Assembly (NCBI GenBank): GCA_963817515.1
Contig: CAWFPJ010000039.1
Coordinates: 372,001 to 436,000, forward strand
Direction of reading: 5' to 3'
DNA length: 64,000 nt
From: DATMNI01 sp963817515
Lineage (GTDB): Bacteria > Acidobacteriota > Terriglobia > Bryobacterales > Bryobacteraceae
Positions 45,351 to 55,100 of the stretch are shown here, piece after piece. The translations under genes were made by a program, and so were the position numbers. Each line of letters starts with the position of its first letter. The first letter of the stretch is position 1. Below the pieces are notes generated by a model. The model made no database searches. It saw only the letters and a program-made list of their open reading frames with translations, and was not told the origin of the DNA.

Positions 45351-47354
45351 CTAATGCTGGTGCGCCTTTGCCGCCTGATGCGTTTTCTTGTAGCTTGGCT
45401 CCATCATGAAGTCCGAAACGCTGCAGTCCGGTGTGGCCCCGGCGCCGGGCCGGTCGGCTGAAAGAAGCCCGTACACACTCACGAAGCCGGAGAAAGTCGC
45501 TAAGTAAACTTTGCCATTCGCAACCGTGGGCGGAACATTCTTGGCAAAATTGAACCGGTCTTCCCGGTCGGCGCAGTAAGACGTCCACAGCGGCTTAAGA
45601 GTCTTCCCATCCGGCGTAATTTGGACGGCTCGGAGGGCGCCGCGGACAATGTCGATCCAGGCATCGTCATGCATGGGCAGAGCGGCCCAAAGAATTCCAT
45701 TTTGCATGTGGTTCGCTGAAATCGATAGAAAGCCGCCGGGCATTCCCTTTCCGCCCTCTGGACCTTTCGCAGCCGGCTTGGTTTGGAACTTGCCGTCCTT
45801 GTCCGGCGGGTCCTTCTTATAAGCAAAGGACCTGACGTGGTCCCGTTCCGGCCAAACGTAGAGAGACCCTTGGTGCAAGACTCCCTGCGAATCGGATTCA
45901 CCCCAAAACGCGGGCGCCCCGTGAATGTGATGATAGCCGGTGGCGAATGCGAAAATACTGATCGGAAACCAGCCATAAATGAACTCGGGCATCCAACGGC
46001 GGGCGGCCCAGAAAAACTGAATTGGAGGATTAGTGTGGACGTGAGGCCAACCCCATTTTTGCAAGTGGCCCAGCGACGAACGTTTGAGTAGATACAGTTT
46101 GCCTTGCTTTCCTCCGCCGACCAGTTCATCGGTACCCGGCAGCAAAACAGGTCCGGAGGAGCCCAAGTCGATATCGAGAGGATCCGAGTTGAGGAGGTTG
46201 ACATCCCAGGGCGCGAACCAATCGACTACCTTCAGAGTGGGGCTGAGTTTTACGAAGTTGCTGCCGTACTGTTGGTCGGCTTCAAAGCTGCCGTTGCCGG
46301 TCATCACGTAGACGTTGCCATCAGGGTCGGCGGCCGGGCCGTTTCCCGCCTGCCAGATTCCTCCCTTTCCGAGTTTGGTGGGATCTTTGATAAATTCCGT
46401 ATCCGTTTGGCCCAGTTTTGAAACCAGGAACGGGTCAGCGAACTGGCTGAGTTTACGTATGCTTTTGTCAAACTCGAAGCCAACCAGCATTCCGTGGTAC
46501 ATCGGACAAGGCGCGTCCTGGTGGGAGCCGAACCCCAAGTAGATGCGCGCTTTTTGATCCCCGGCCCGGCTGGTGTACAACAATGCCGCACGCTGTAGAT
46601 TGATGCGGCCGGCGTCGGCTGAAGTCGGCTTGCGATCGTCCAGGGGGCTGCAGGGATGGTCGTCGGGTCCATTTGTCTGCGTGGGTTCCGGGGCGGGCAG
46701 GCGAATCTCGAGCGAGTCGCGAATATCGCCGGTGCTGAGGTCGAGCGCGAAGATCCTGTTCTCCACAGGGCACGCCGGGGTTGCCACTTGTTTGTCGCAG
46801 TCCACTTCCCGCGCGACAACCTTGGCGATCTTGGCTACCAGGAAAATCGTGCTTGTCTCTCTATCGATTACCGGCGTACTGGTAACTCCGATAAGAGGAT
46901 CGATATTGTATCTCCCAAGGAACGCCCCGGCATCCCTTGGAATCCGATTGACGGGCAGCGGCGGACCTAACGGCCTGCTCCACAAGGGTTGTGGAATTCC
47001 GTTCTCATCCCGGTTCCCGCCATCGGCGTCAAACGCATAGACCCAGTTCTCCATGGTCGCCACGTACAGTGCATTACGTGCTTTCCCCTGGATCTCGATA
47101 TTCGTAACCACCAGCGGCTGGGCGTAAATCTGGCCTCTCACACTCAGCGTGAATATCTTGCCGAAGGTGCGGGCATTAACATTGTCCGGCGTCAGACAGG
47201 TTTCATCGAGATTTGCGCCGGTCCGGAAATTATTGTTCCGGTGAGTGAGAACATCCACAAGTTTGTGCGGAGCACAAGGCGGGTTGTTGCTTTGCGCCGG
47301 CGCAAGTCCCGCACTCAGCAGGAACCCAAACCACGCACCGGCAAGTTTTGACAT
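45351..47354 (-). CDS. Secreted PQQ-like beta-propeller protein of unknown function
   Basis: The 667-residue protein has a signal peptide (GFLLSAGLAPAQS) and repeated propeller blades (YVATMENWVYAFDADG, NGKVYLATFSGFVSVYG, GNVYVMTGNGSFE). It contains several paired cysteines and a His-rich C-terminus (HQAAKAHQH). The arrangement resembles quinoprotein folds, but the canonical PQQ-ligand Trp/Asp pattern is not clear, so cofactor binding is uncertain. It converges with the cytochrome c gene 12 bases away, so an electron-transfer partnership is possible. Confidence 0.75.
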   Translation of the reverse strand: MSKLAGAWFGFLLSAGLAPAQSNNPPCAPHKLVDVLTHRNNNFRTGANLDETCLTPDNVNARTFGKIFTLSVRGQIYAQPLVVTNIEIQGKARNALYVATMENWVYAFDADGGNRDENGIPQPLWSRPLGPPLPVNRIPRDAGAFLGRYNIDPLIGVTSTPVIDRETSTIFLVAKIAKVVAREVDCDKQVATPACPVENRIFALDLSTGDIRDSLEIRLPAPEPTQTNGPDDHPCSPLDDRKPTSADAGRINLQRAALLYTSRAGDQKARIYLGFGSHQDAPCPMYHGMLVGFEFDKSIRKLSQFADPFLVSKLGQTDTEFIKDPTKLGKGGIWQAGNGPAADPDGNVYVMTGNGSFEADQQYGSNFVKLSPTLKVVDWFAPWDVNLLNSDPLDIDLGSSGPVLLPGTDELVGGGKQGKLYLLKRSSLGHLQKWGWPHVHTNPPIQFFWAARRWMPEFIYGWFPISIFAFATGYHHIHGAPAFWGESDSQGVLHQGSLYVWPERDHVRSFAYKKDPPDKDGKFQTKPAAKGPEGGKGMPGGFLSISANHMQNGILWAALPMHDDAWIDIVRGALRAVQITPDGKTLKPLWTSYCADREDRFNFAKNVPPTVANGKVYLATFSGFVSVYGLLSADRPGAGATPDCSVSDFMMEPSYKKTHQAAKAHQH

Positions 47355-47414
47355 TCGAACAGAATATCATGGGTCGCGGTGCCAGCCCTTAATATCAAAG
47401 GGAAACCCGCGTCG

Positions 47415-47651
47415 CTAACTTAGCTCTCGCCAGTCTTGTTCATTCAACTCTACTTTGTGCTTGCTGGCGGCGGATTTGATGCGTTTCCACGCGGCGTCGC
47501 GCTCAGCGTCTGTCACTCCTTGCACCTGCTTGAAACGCGCGACGGCGTTGCGCACGTGAGCAGCGTCATGGATGGGCTCTTTACGTTCCTTGGGGAAAGC
47601 GAAGTTTTCATCGGCGATATGATCGCGGCTGGCTTCAGTGATCTTAGACAT
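47415..47651 (-). CDS. Small DUF6582-like protein
   Basis: The 78-residue soluble protein begins MSKITEASRDHIADENFAFP and has the run PIHDAAHVRNAVARF followed by AAWKRIKSAASKHKVEL, a pattern typical of the short DUF6582-type proteins. It is strongly charged with no membrane segment. Function is unknown; relatives are often found next to phage or stress genes. It stands between the propeller gene and the transporter. Confidence 0.75.
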   Translation of the reverse strand: MSKITEASRDHIADENFAFPKERKEPIHDAAHVRNAVARFKQVQGVTDAERDAAWKRIKSAASKHKVELNEQDWRELS

Positions 47652-47783
47652 ACTTCTTGATTAGCAAACCAAGGGCCAATTTAGGGTCGCTATCGCATTA
47701 TGCCGGGCGCGCCAGCCCTTTATACTCAGAAGGGAAATCCGTGCGCGTCGACGGTTTTCGCAGCTACGTCGCAACTACGCCTT

Positions 47784-49646
47784 ATGTCCATTCTTAACGT
47801 TCTGCTAGGCCGGCCCCTCTCCACCTTCGAAGAGGAAGGCCAGCGCATCGGTGTACTCGCGGGGATTGCGATCTTCGGCCTGGACGCCCTGAGTTCGGCG
47901 GCGTACGGACCGGAGGCCGCGCTCACCGTGATGCGGCCGCTGGGCGCTCTGGGCAATCAGTACATCGTCCCCATCAGCCTGGGCATCATCGCCCTGCTGA
48001 CGATCGTGTTCTTCTCGTACCGCCAGACCATTGAAGCCTATCCGGGCGGCGGTGGATCGTACACTGTAGCGCGTGAAAATCTGGGCGACTTTCCAGGGCT
48101 GCTGGCCGGAACCGCCCTGATGATCGACTACATTCTCACCGTGGCCGTGGGAATCTCGGCGGGCGTCGGCGCTTTGGTTTCGGCGATGCCCGGGCTGCAG
48201 CCGCATACGCTCTCCATATGCCTGGCGATCCTGGCGGCCATTACCCTTATCAATCTGCGGGGGATTCGGGAAGCCGGCCTGGTGTTCATGGCCCCCACCT
48301 ATCTCTTCGTGGGCTCACTCTTCATCGCCATAGTTATCGGGATCGGCAAGACGCTGGCCGCCGGTGGGTCGCCGGTTCCGGTAGTGGCGCCGCCCGCGCT
48401 GGGGCCGCCATCCGCCGCGGTGGGGGTGTGGCTTTTGCTGAAAGCTTTCTCAAGCGGTTGCGCGGCTCTCACCGGCGTGGAAGCGGTCAGCAACGGCGTC
48501 AGCGTCTTTCGCGAACCCACGGTGAAAACGGCGCAGCGAACCCTGGCGGCCGTCATCGCCATCCTGATTATGTTGCTTGGCGGTATCGCTTACCTCGGAA
48601 AAGCGTATCGTGTGGGCGCAACCGAGCCGGGCGCGGCGGGCTATCAAAGCACGCTCTCGCAACTGCTGGGCGCCATTACCGGGAGAGGTTTGTTTTACTC
48701 GATTGCCATCTCTTCGATCGTCATCGTGCTGGTTCTATCCGCCAATACGTCTTTTGCGGACTTCCCGCGGCTGTGCCGTATTGTCTCTCGCAACGGCTAC
48801 CTCCCGAACTCGTTCGGCGTGCGCGGCCGCCGCCTGGTTTACACCGAGGGCATCCTGGTCCTGTGCGCGATTTCGGGCTTGTTGCTGGTGATCTTCGGCG
48901 GTATCACGGACCGATTGATCCCGTTGTACGCCATCGGCGCATTCATGGCATTTACGTTGTCCCAGGCCGGAATGGTGATGCACTGGAGGCGCACCGGCGG
49001 CCTTCACGCCCGCAACAGCATGCTGGTCAATGCGGTTGGAGCCACCGCCACCGGCATCACAGCCATGGTTGTACTGGTGGCTAAATTTGCCGAGGGCGCG
49101 TGGATTACCATACTTCTGATTCCCCTGCTGCTCACCACCATGATCGCGGTGAAAAAGCACTATGACGCGGTGAGCCTCAAAATCGCCGCGCGCATGGAAT
49201 TTTCTCCGGGCAAGCCCGAGCGGCCCCTGGTGGTCCTGCCCCTGAAGCGGTGGAGCCTGGTGGCTGCCAACGCTTTGCGGTTTGCGATGAACGTCTCGCC
49301 GGACGTGCACGCCATTCACATCGACTGCGAGGAGACCGTCGAGATGAAGCGGCAGTGGCAGAAACACGTGGCCCAGCCGGCCCGCGAATCCGGCTTCGCG
49401 GAGCCGCAGTTGGAAATCATCCCGTCGCCCTACCGCTACGTCGTCTCGCCTATTGTAGAGCACATCCGCAAACTGGAGCTGCAGAACCCCGAACGTACGT
49501 TGGCCGTTGTGATTCCCGAACTGGTGGAGAGTCACTGGTATCACTATCTGTTGCACAACCAGCGCGCCTCACTTTTAAAAGCCATGTTGCTGGTGAAGGG
49601 CGGCCGGAGAATCGTAGTGATCAACGTACCGTGGTATTTGGATTGA
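47784..49646 (+). CDS. KimA-like APC-superfamily potassium transporter
   Basis: Starting at ATG 47784 gives 620 residues with about 12 membrane helices and a cytosolic C-terminal domain (from about 440). It resembles Bacillus KimA closely in key stretches: GLDALSSAAYGPEAAL, SYRQTIEAYPGGGGSYTVA, GTALMIDYILTVAVGISAG, LLLKAFSSGCAALTGVEAVSN and IPLYAIGAFMAFTLSQAGM. KimA is a K+/H+ symporter regulated by c-di-AMP. The cdaA-cdaR-glmM cluster lies 4 kb away. The start at 47700 was rejected because it adds an unconserved, repeat-derived leader. Confidence 0.85.
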   Translation: MSILNVLLGRPLSTFEEEGQRIGVLAGIAIFGLDALSSAAYGPEAALTVMRPLGALGNQYIVPISLGIIALLTIVFFSYRQTIEAYPGGGGSYTVARENLGDFPGLLAGTALMIDYILTVAVGISAGVGALVSAMPGLQPHTLSICLAILAAITLINLRGIREAGLVFMAPTYLFVGSLFIAIVIGIGKTLAAGGSPVPVVAPPALGPPSAAVGVWLLLKAFSSGCAALTGVEAVSNGVSVFREPTVKTAQRTLAAVIAILIMLLGGIAYLGKAYRVGATEPGAAGYQSTLSQLLGAITGRGLFYSIAISSIVIVLVLSANTSFADFPRLCRIVSRNGYLPNSFGVRGRRLVYTEGILVLCAISGLLLVIFGGITDRLIPLYAIGAFMAFTLSQAGMVMHWRRTGGLHARNSMLVNAVGATATGITAMVVLVAKFAEGAWITILLIPLLLTTMIAVKKHYDAVSLKIAARMEFSPGKPERPLVVLPLKRWSLVAANALRFAMNVSPDVHAIHIDCEETVEMKRQWQKHVAQPARESGFAEPQLEIIPSPYRYVVSPIVEHIRKLELQNPERTLAVVIPELVESHWYHYLLHNQRASLLKAMLLVKGGRRIVVINVPWYLD

Positions 49647-49700
49647 GAATCTGGATTGAGGATTCCCGCCGGATACACTGGGTTTGATAATCTGACTCCC

Positions 49701-51143
49701 ATGACCATTAAATCCTCCTTCGGCGACGTGCGACTGGATGTCAATGCCGGAGCGGCTCCTTCCGAGAAACAGGCCTATGCGGCGGTACCCGAACCCGAAA
49801 CACCGTTTCGCATTTTGTTGCTCGGAGACTTCAGCGGGCGCGCTTCGAAGGCGGCCAAGCCAGCCATGCGGTGGAAGCCCCTGGGCATCGATCGCGACAA
49901 TTTTGAGGAGGTGCTCGGCAGCCTTGGTGTGGAGTTTTCTGAGCTGTCGATCAGTTTCCGGGAACTGGACGATTTTGATCCTGACTCAATCTACGAACAA
50001 CACCGCCGGCTCTTCGAATCGTTGCCTGCAACACCTGGCGCAGTCGCTGCACGGCCTGGGCCGCCATCGGAACCGCCGCCTCCCACTGCGCCGGCGCCGG
50101 GCGGCAGTCTGCTTGACGCCATGTTGGATGCCGCCGAACCCGAACCCGCCAGGGACCCTATTCGTCACCGCAGCCGCGACCAGTTGCAATCGTTCGTAGA
50201 CAAGGTGACGGCGCCCTACATCGTAAAGGCCGAGGATCCCGAACTTCTCCGCCGCCGGCAGTTGGGGGATGCGGAAGCCGGCGTACGCATGCGGGCCATT
50301 CTGCACCACCCGGTTTTCCAGTCTCTTGAGGCAGCCTGGCGGGCCGTATACCGGCTGGTGAGAGAGATAGATACCGACAGTCAACTGAAGCTGTATCTGG
50401 TGGACATCTCAAAGGCCGAACTCGAAGCGGATCTGGCCTCGTCCGACGACGTTCGGGACAGCCGGACTTGGGGCCTGCTGGTTGAGGAAACCGTGGGCAC
50501 TCCCGGCGCAGATCCATGGGCTGTGGTGGCGGGCAATTATGCATTCTCAAGGACGGTGAGCGACGCTCAAATGCTGGGCCGCCTGGCGAAGATCATGCGT
50601 TTTGCCGGTGCGCCTTTTCTGAGTGAGGTTGACCCGGGGAACAGCCGTACGGAGAACGAGGAGGCGGTGCGGCAATGGGAGGCGCTCCGCGAGTCGCCCG
50701 ATGCTTCGTGGATCGGCCTGGCGATGCCGCGATTCCTGCTGCGGCTGCCCTATGGAAGTAAGACGCATGAGGTGGGAAGCTTCGAATTCGAGGAGATGCC
50801 CGGCGCTCCCGAGCATCAACACTATCTGTGGGGCAACCCCGCATTTGCCTGCGTTCAACTGCTGGCGGAGGCGTTCGCCGATTACGGATGGGAGATGCGG
50901 CCCGGAGTGCATTCGGAGATCGGCGGCCTGCCCCTGCACGTCTACCAGGACGAAGACGAAGCCCTGGGCGAAACCAAAGTGAAGCCGTGCGCCGAAGTTT
51001 TGTTGACTGAGCGCGACGCGGATTGGATACTGGCGCAAGGCTACATGCCGCTGGTCTCAATCAAAAACCGCGACGCCGCCCGGCTGCTGCGATTCCAATC
51101 TATCGCCAAGCCGCCGGCTGCGCTGTCGGGCCGGTGGGGCTAG
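49701..51143 (+). CDS. Fused, shortened TssB-TssC type VI secretion sheath protein
   Basis: The 480-residue protein has an N-terminal TssB/VipA-like part (about 1-110: PFRILLLGDFSGR, IDRDNFEEVLGSLG), a Pro-rich linker (110-135), then a TssC/VipB-like part: ILHHPVFQSLEAAWRAVYRLV, LKLYLVDISKAELEADL, DPWAVVAGNYAFSRTVSDAQ and AEVLLTERDADWILAQGYMPL. It ends near QSIAKPPAALSGRWG, where usual TssC proteins continue for about 130 residues. ATG 49701 is chosen as the TssB start. No other T6SS gene is in the window, so its assembly role is unknown. Confidence 0.85.
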   Translation: MTIKSSFGDVRLDVNAGAAPSEKQAYAAVPEPETPFRILLLGDFSGRASKAAKPAMRWKPLGIDRDNFEEVLGSLGVEFSELSISFRELDDFDPDSIYEQHRRLFESLPATPGAVAARPGPPSEPPPPTAPAPGGSLLDAMLDAAEPEPARDPIRHRSRDQLQSFVDKVTAPYIVKAEDPELLRRRQLGDAEAGVRMRAILHHPVFQSLEAAWRAVYRLVREIDTDSQLKLYLVDISKAELEADLASSDDVRDSRTWGLLVEETVGTPGADPWAVVAGNYAFSRTVSDAQMLGRLAKIMRFAGAPFLSEVDPGNSRTENEEAVRQWEALRESPDASWIGLAMPRFLLRLPYGSKTHEVGSFEFEEMPGAPEHQHYLWGNPAFACVQLLAEAFADYGWEMRPGVHSEIGGLPLHVYQDEDEALGETKVKPCAEVLLTERDADWILAQGYMPLVSIKNRDAARLLRFQSIAKPPAALSGRWG

Positions 51144-51158
51144 TTAGCCGGAGATAGT

Positions 51159-51989
51159 TCACCGGAGCCGGAAGTGCACCGGGTCATGCCGGATATCCGG
51201 ACGCCGGACGCCCGCCATCAGGGCCAGCCGATCCAGGCTGACGCGACGGCGCTTCAGGCGGGCGCGCGCCGGCATGATGACTGCCGCGTCAAAGCCCACT
51301 CCGCGCGTGTGGTCTGAATAGGACGCCGGGCGCTGCCTTTCGAGCAAATGATGACGCTCGAATTCTTCCCTGACTTCCGCGCGCAGAGCCTGGCAGCCCT
51401 TTTCCAGGTGACGGCGCAGTTCCACCATCCACTTGTCCCATACGGCCTGGAGGTGTTCCTGATATGCCGGCGGCCGGTAGGCGGACTTCAGGTCGAGTTT
51501 CCCCCCGGCGGAAGTCACTGCGATCTGAAGGCGCGTCAGAGCCCGTGCCGTCGCTGGAGTCAGACCTCCGGTATCGATCACCCCCGGGGTGCCCACGCTG
51601 GCCTCGAATGCCAGTGCATCCGAATCATCAATGGACGGCAGAGCTGCGACGCGGCACGTCGAAGGCGCCAATAAGGAAATCTCACTGGCCGGCGCCAACC
51701 ACCGGAGCACCGGTAATTGCCAGAGCGTGCTCAGCGTCCAGAGCGTATCGAGCGCAGAGGGCGTATTCAGAGCAGAGGACAGAGCACCCGGCAACGTGCC
51801 CACCGCCGGAGGATCAACCTCATGCTCTGGGTAAGGAAGGCTCGATTGAGCCAGCGCCAGGCAACTACAAACAGTCAGGTAAGCAGACGCACGGCCGAAG
51901 GACTGAAAAAAGTGCAAAGGGCTAAGCTCCCGTGAGTTATGTGATAGACCTTCTCTAAGATAGCATTCGAGAGCTGGCCAGGACACCAT
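51159..51989 (-). CDS. Secreted M15-family (VanY-like) D-alanyl-D-alanine carboxypeptidase
   Basis: The 276-residue protein has a hydrophobic N-terminal segment (ASAYLTVCSCLALAQS), though the exact start is unsure. The M15 zinc motif is complete: SAYRPPAYQEHL, SDHTRGVGFDAAV (first His and Asp) and DPVHFRLR (second His). M15 enzymes trim D-Ala or other peptide bonds in peptidoglycan stems. It converges with the fused sheath gene (15 bases apart), a combination worth noting because T6SS apparatus needs wall remodelling. Confidence 0.85.
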   Translation of the reverse strand: MVSWPALECYLREGLSHNSRELSPLHFFQSFGRASAYLTVCSCLALAQSSLPYPEHEVDPPAVGTLPGALSSALNTPSALDTLWTLSTLWQLPVLRWLAPASEISLLAPSTCRVAALPSIDDSDALAFEASVGTPGVIDTGGLTPATARALTRLQIAVTSAGGKLDLKSAYRPPAYQEHLQAVWDKWMVELRRHLEKGCQALRAEVREEFERHHLLERQRPASYSDHTRGVGFDAAVIMPARARLKRRRVSLDRLALMAGVRRPDIRHDPVHFRLR

Positions 51990-52101
51990 CAGACTGTGGT
52001 TCCCCTAACCGCAATTATGGGGGAACGGTTTTCCACCCAATCGAGCAGCAGCCTCCCCGCCTGCCAAAAGACGGGCCTGGACGCTATTCGCACGCCGCTG
52101 G

Positions 52102-55100
52102 TCAGAACTGGAACCGCACCGACATGGACATTTGCCGCGGGTTCGCCGCCGCGGTGTAGCGGCCCAGGTTGGCGTTGGTCTGCTGCAGAACGCCCGCCTG
52201 CCAAAGAGGCCAGGAATACTGGGGAGCGATGTTGGCCGTGGTGAACTGCGTGTGGTTGAAGATGTTGTACATCTCGGCCCGGAACATGATTTGCCGCCTC
52301 TCACTCTTGATCGGGAAGACCTTGGTAAATGTCATGTCAAAGTTCAACAACTGCGTACCCGGAATTGGGATCAGGCTGCCCGCACCGGCGTTCCCGAAAC
52401 AAGACATCGATTGGCCCACGCCTTGTTGCGGAGTAGCCCCGGGGGTAAGACTGCACGGGTTCGGAATGACGAAGACGCTTTCATTGAGGAGTTGGTTGCC
52501 GGGCGTACCGTTAGCGTTGGCGCCGGGGGATTGAACCAGCGTCGTGTTGCCGGCGAACGAGACCTGGCCCGAGGAAAGCTGCGGGTTCCCCACGACCATG
52601 TACCGGGCACCTTCGAACCCGCCGGTCCAATTCATTTGAGGGTTGGTGGAAGTAGTTCCACTGAAGCTGATGGCCGGTACGCCGACCCTGATATCGTTGT
52701 GCCACTGGGTGATGCCGGAGATGGTCCAATGGTCCGTAACCCAGCCCAGCGGTTTAAAGCTAAGCTTCTGTCCGAGGTTAGGCACGTCATAAACATAGTT
52801 GGCTACCAGTACTTGTGGCGTGGGCAGATAAGAAGGTCCGTAATTCCGGAAACTGTCGGAGAAGTAAGGGCTACCGGCATTCGTGTACGGGTACCCAGCG
52901 GCGGTGCTGCCGAAAGCGCTCATGGTCTTCGACCAGGTGTACGCCACGCCGTAAGACAGGCGCCTGGTAAAGTTGCGCCGCAGGGTCACTTGCAGAGAGT
53001 TGTAACTGGCGTTCCCCGAGAAGTTGACATAGGTGAGCGCGCCTAAGCCCGGCAGCGGCCGGAAGTAATTATCATTGAGGTTCTTACCGACCGTATTAGG
53101 GGGAAGATACGCCACATTCGGATTGTTGTTGGCGGGGTTGTACTCCGAAAATATCGGAACGGCATTGAGTTGGTAAGTCTCCGGAAGGTGTTTGCTCAAA
53201 TTGAACACATATGCGGCCTCAAGAACCGTCCCGAAACCGATCTTCTGCTGGATCATGAAGCTCCCGTTATAGTTCCCCTGAACTTTCTGATCGCCGACGG
53301 TCCCCATGGGGGCGATCGGGGTGATGGCGGCGTTGTTCGCGAAGCTCGGAATCTTGTCGATGGTGGAGTAGTAGACGGCCCGGTTGTACGTATCGGGCGG
53401 GTTGCCGGAGGAGTTCTGAGCTATCTGGGTAGAGCCCAGGTTATAGAATTGCCCGAAGCCTGCGCGGATCGCCGTCTTGCCATTGCCGAAAACATCCCAT
53501 GCGACGCCGAGGCGGACGGCGGGAAGAACCGATTGCACGTGCCACAACGTTAGCGGCAAGTTGGGGTTATTGGCGGTGGCTCTTTCGATTCCCGGAAAGG
53601 GAGTCGGCGTAGACGTGTAGCCGCCTACCGACGCCGGCACAAAGGTACCCTGGAGGGGGAAGGACGTCTGGAATCCAGTGGTAGGATCGATCGCCACCTG
53701 GTTTGCCGTGGGGCAGGCCCTGGCGGCCGTGGAAACGGTGCAGCCGGGGTAGTAAAGCCGCATGGCCTGCGCCGGATTATAGGAGGAGCGAACAAAGTCC
53801 GTCGTATTGTAATCCAGGTTCTCAGTGGGCAGTTGGTGATAGAAACGGATGCCCAGGTCCAGAGTCACACGCCTGCTGACGCGCCAGTTATCCTGCACGA
53901 AGGCCTCTACATCCGTGTACCAGTAATTCCCTACAATGCGGCCGCCTTCGGTATAGCTGTTGAAATCTCCCAGGAAGGCGTTGGCATACCCGTCCTGTGT
54001 GTTGTTCGGCATGGCTGTGGAACTGGCGAAACTGTAGGCGCCCAGGTAAGAGCCCGCTCCGGTAGCTTGATTCTGCTCCACCTTACCGGTGCGTTCGTAA
54101 TAAAGCCCGGTCTTGATATTGTGCTTGCCCCAGGCCTTACTGACGGTGTCGTTGAAGCTATAAATGTCGTTCCAGTTGGTGTAGGGGCACTGTCCGCTGC
54201 ACGGGTCGACGAAGCTGGCCTCATTGGGTTCCTGGCCGCCGCCAAAGGTGAGATTGGGGATGCCGATCTGGAGATTTTGGCTGCCCGGCGAAAGCCCGGG
54301 CCGCGCCTTGTTCTGGTCGGCAATGAATTTGGGATCGGTCGCGAAGTTGTCGAACGACGGCGGGTTGCCCATGATCGAACGGTCAAGCTGCGACTGATCG
54401 TGGGCATAATAGTCCCAGGTGTTGTAGCTCTTGCCAAACGTAAATTCATTCACCATGGTCGGGCTGATGGTGTAGGTGATCCCGACCGCGTAACCATGCC
54501 CGGGGTTGGGATGATCGTAGGCAAAAACAGAGGACTGGCCTTGGGCGTTTGGCAGGGCGAAGCTATTGGTAGGGGCGGCGGTGTCAATATCGTAGTCGTT
54601 GATGTACCGCGCCCATGTGGTCAGTTTGGAGGTCGGATTGTAATCAATGCGCAGAGTATCGTTGCGCCGCGGATGAGTCTCATTGTAGCTCCAGTAATAG
54701 TTACGCTGATACCGTTGGCTGGCGAACTGGGCATCCACCACGCAGCCGGTGGCAGGCACGCCGGGCTGGCCGCAGATATTCGGCAGGGGCAGGGCATTCA
54801 GTATCGCCTGGCCAGCCTTCGCCGCTGCTGGATTCAAAGCCATCAGGCCGGCGATGTTATTGTTCGGAATCGGATTTCCGGTAGTGGGGTCGGTGAGCGG
54901 GAACGGCGACGCCATTGGCGTCGGTATAGCCTGAGAAGTCACCCGCCCGCTGCGCCGCCGTCGGCATGTTTGCGTATCCGCTCAGAGTGGCCGGCTTCTG
55001 TTTGGTGTACTCCTGCGAGAAGAAGAAGAACAGCTTCTTTTTTTGCGTGTTGAACAGTTTCGGAATGTAGACGGGCCCGCCAACGCTATAGCCCCACACG

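Noticed and set aside
47655..47783. A ydaO-type c-di-AMP riboswitch before the KimA-like gene
   Set aside because: The leader is about 130 bases and I could not find the conserved ydaO core or its pairing pattern.
53833..55053. Plus-strand open frames antisense to the TonB receptors
   Set aside because: Valine- and glycine-rich shadows of the receptor reading frames with no ribosome site or motif.
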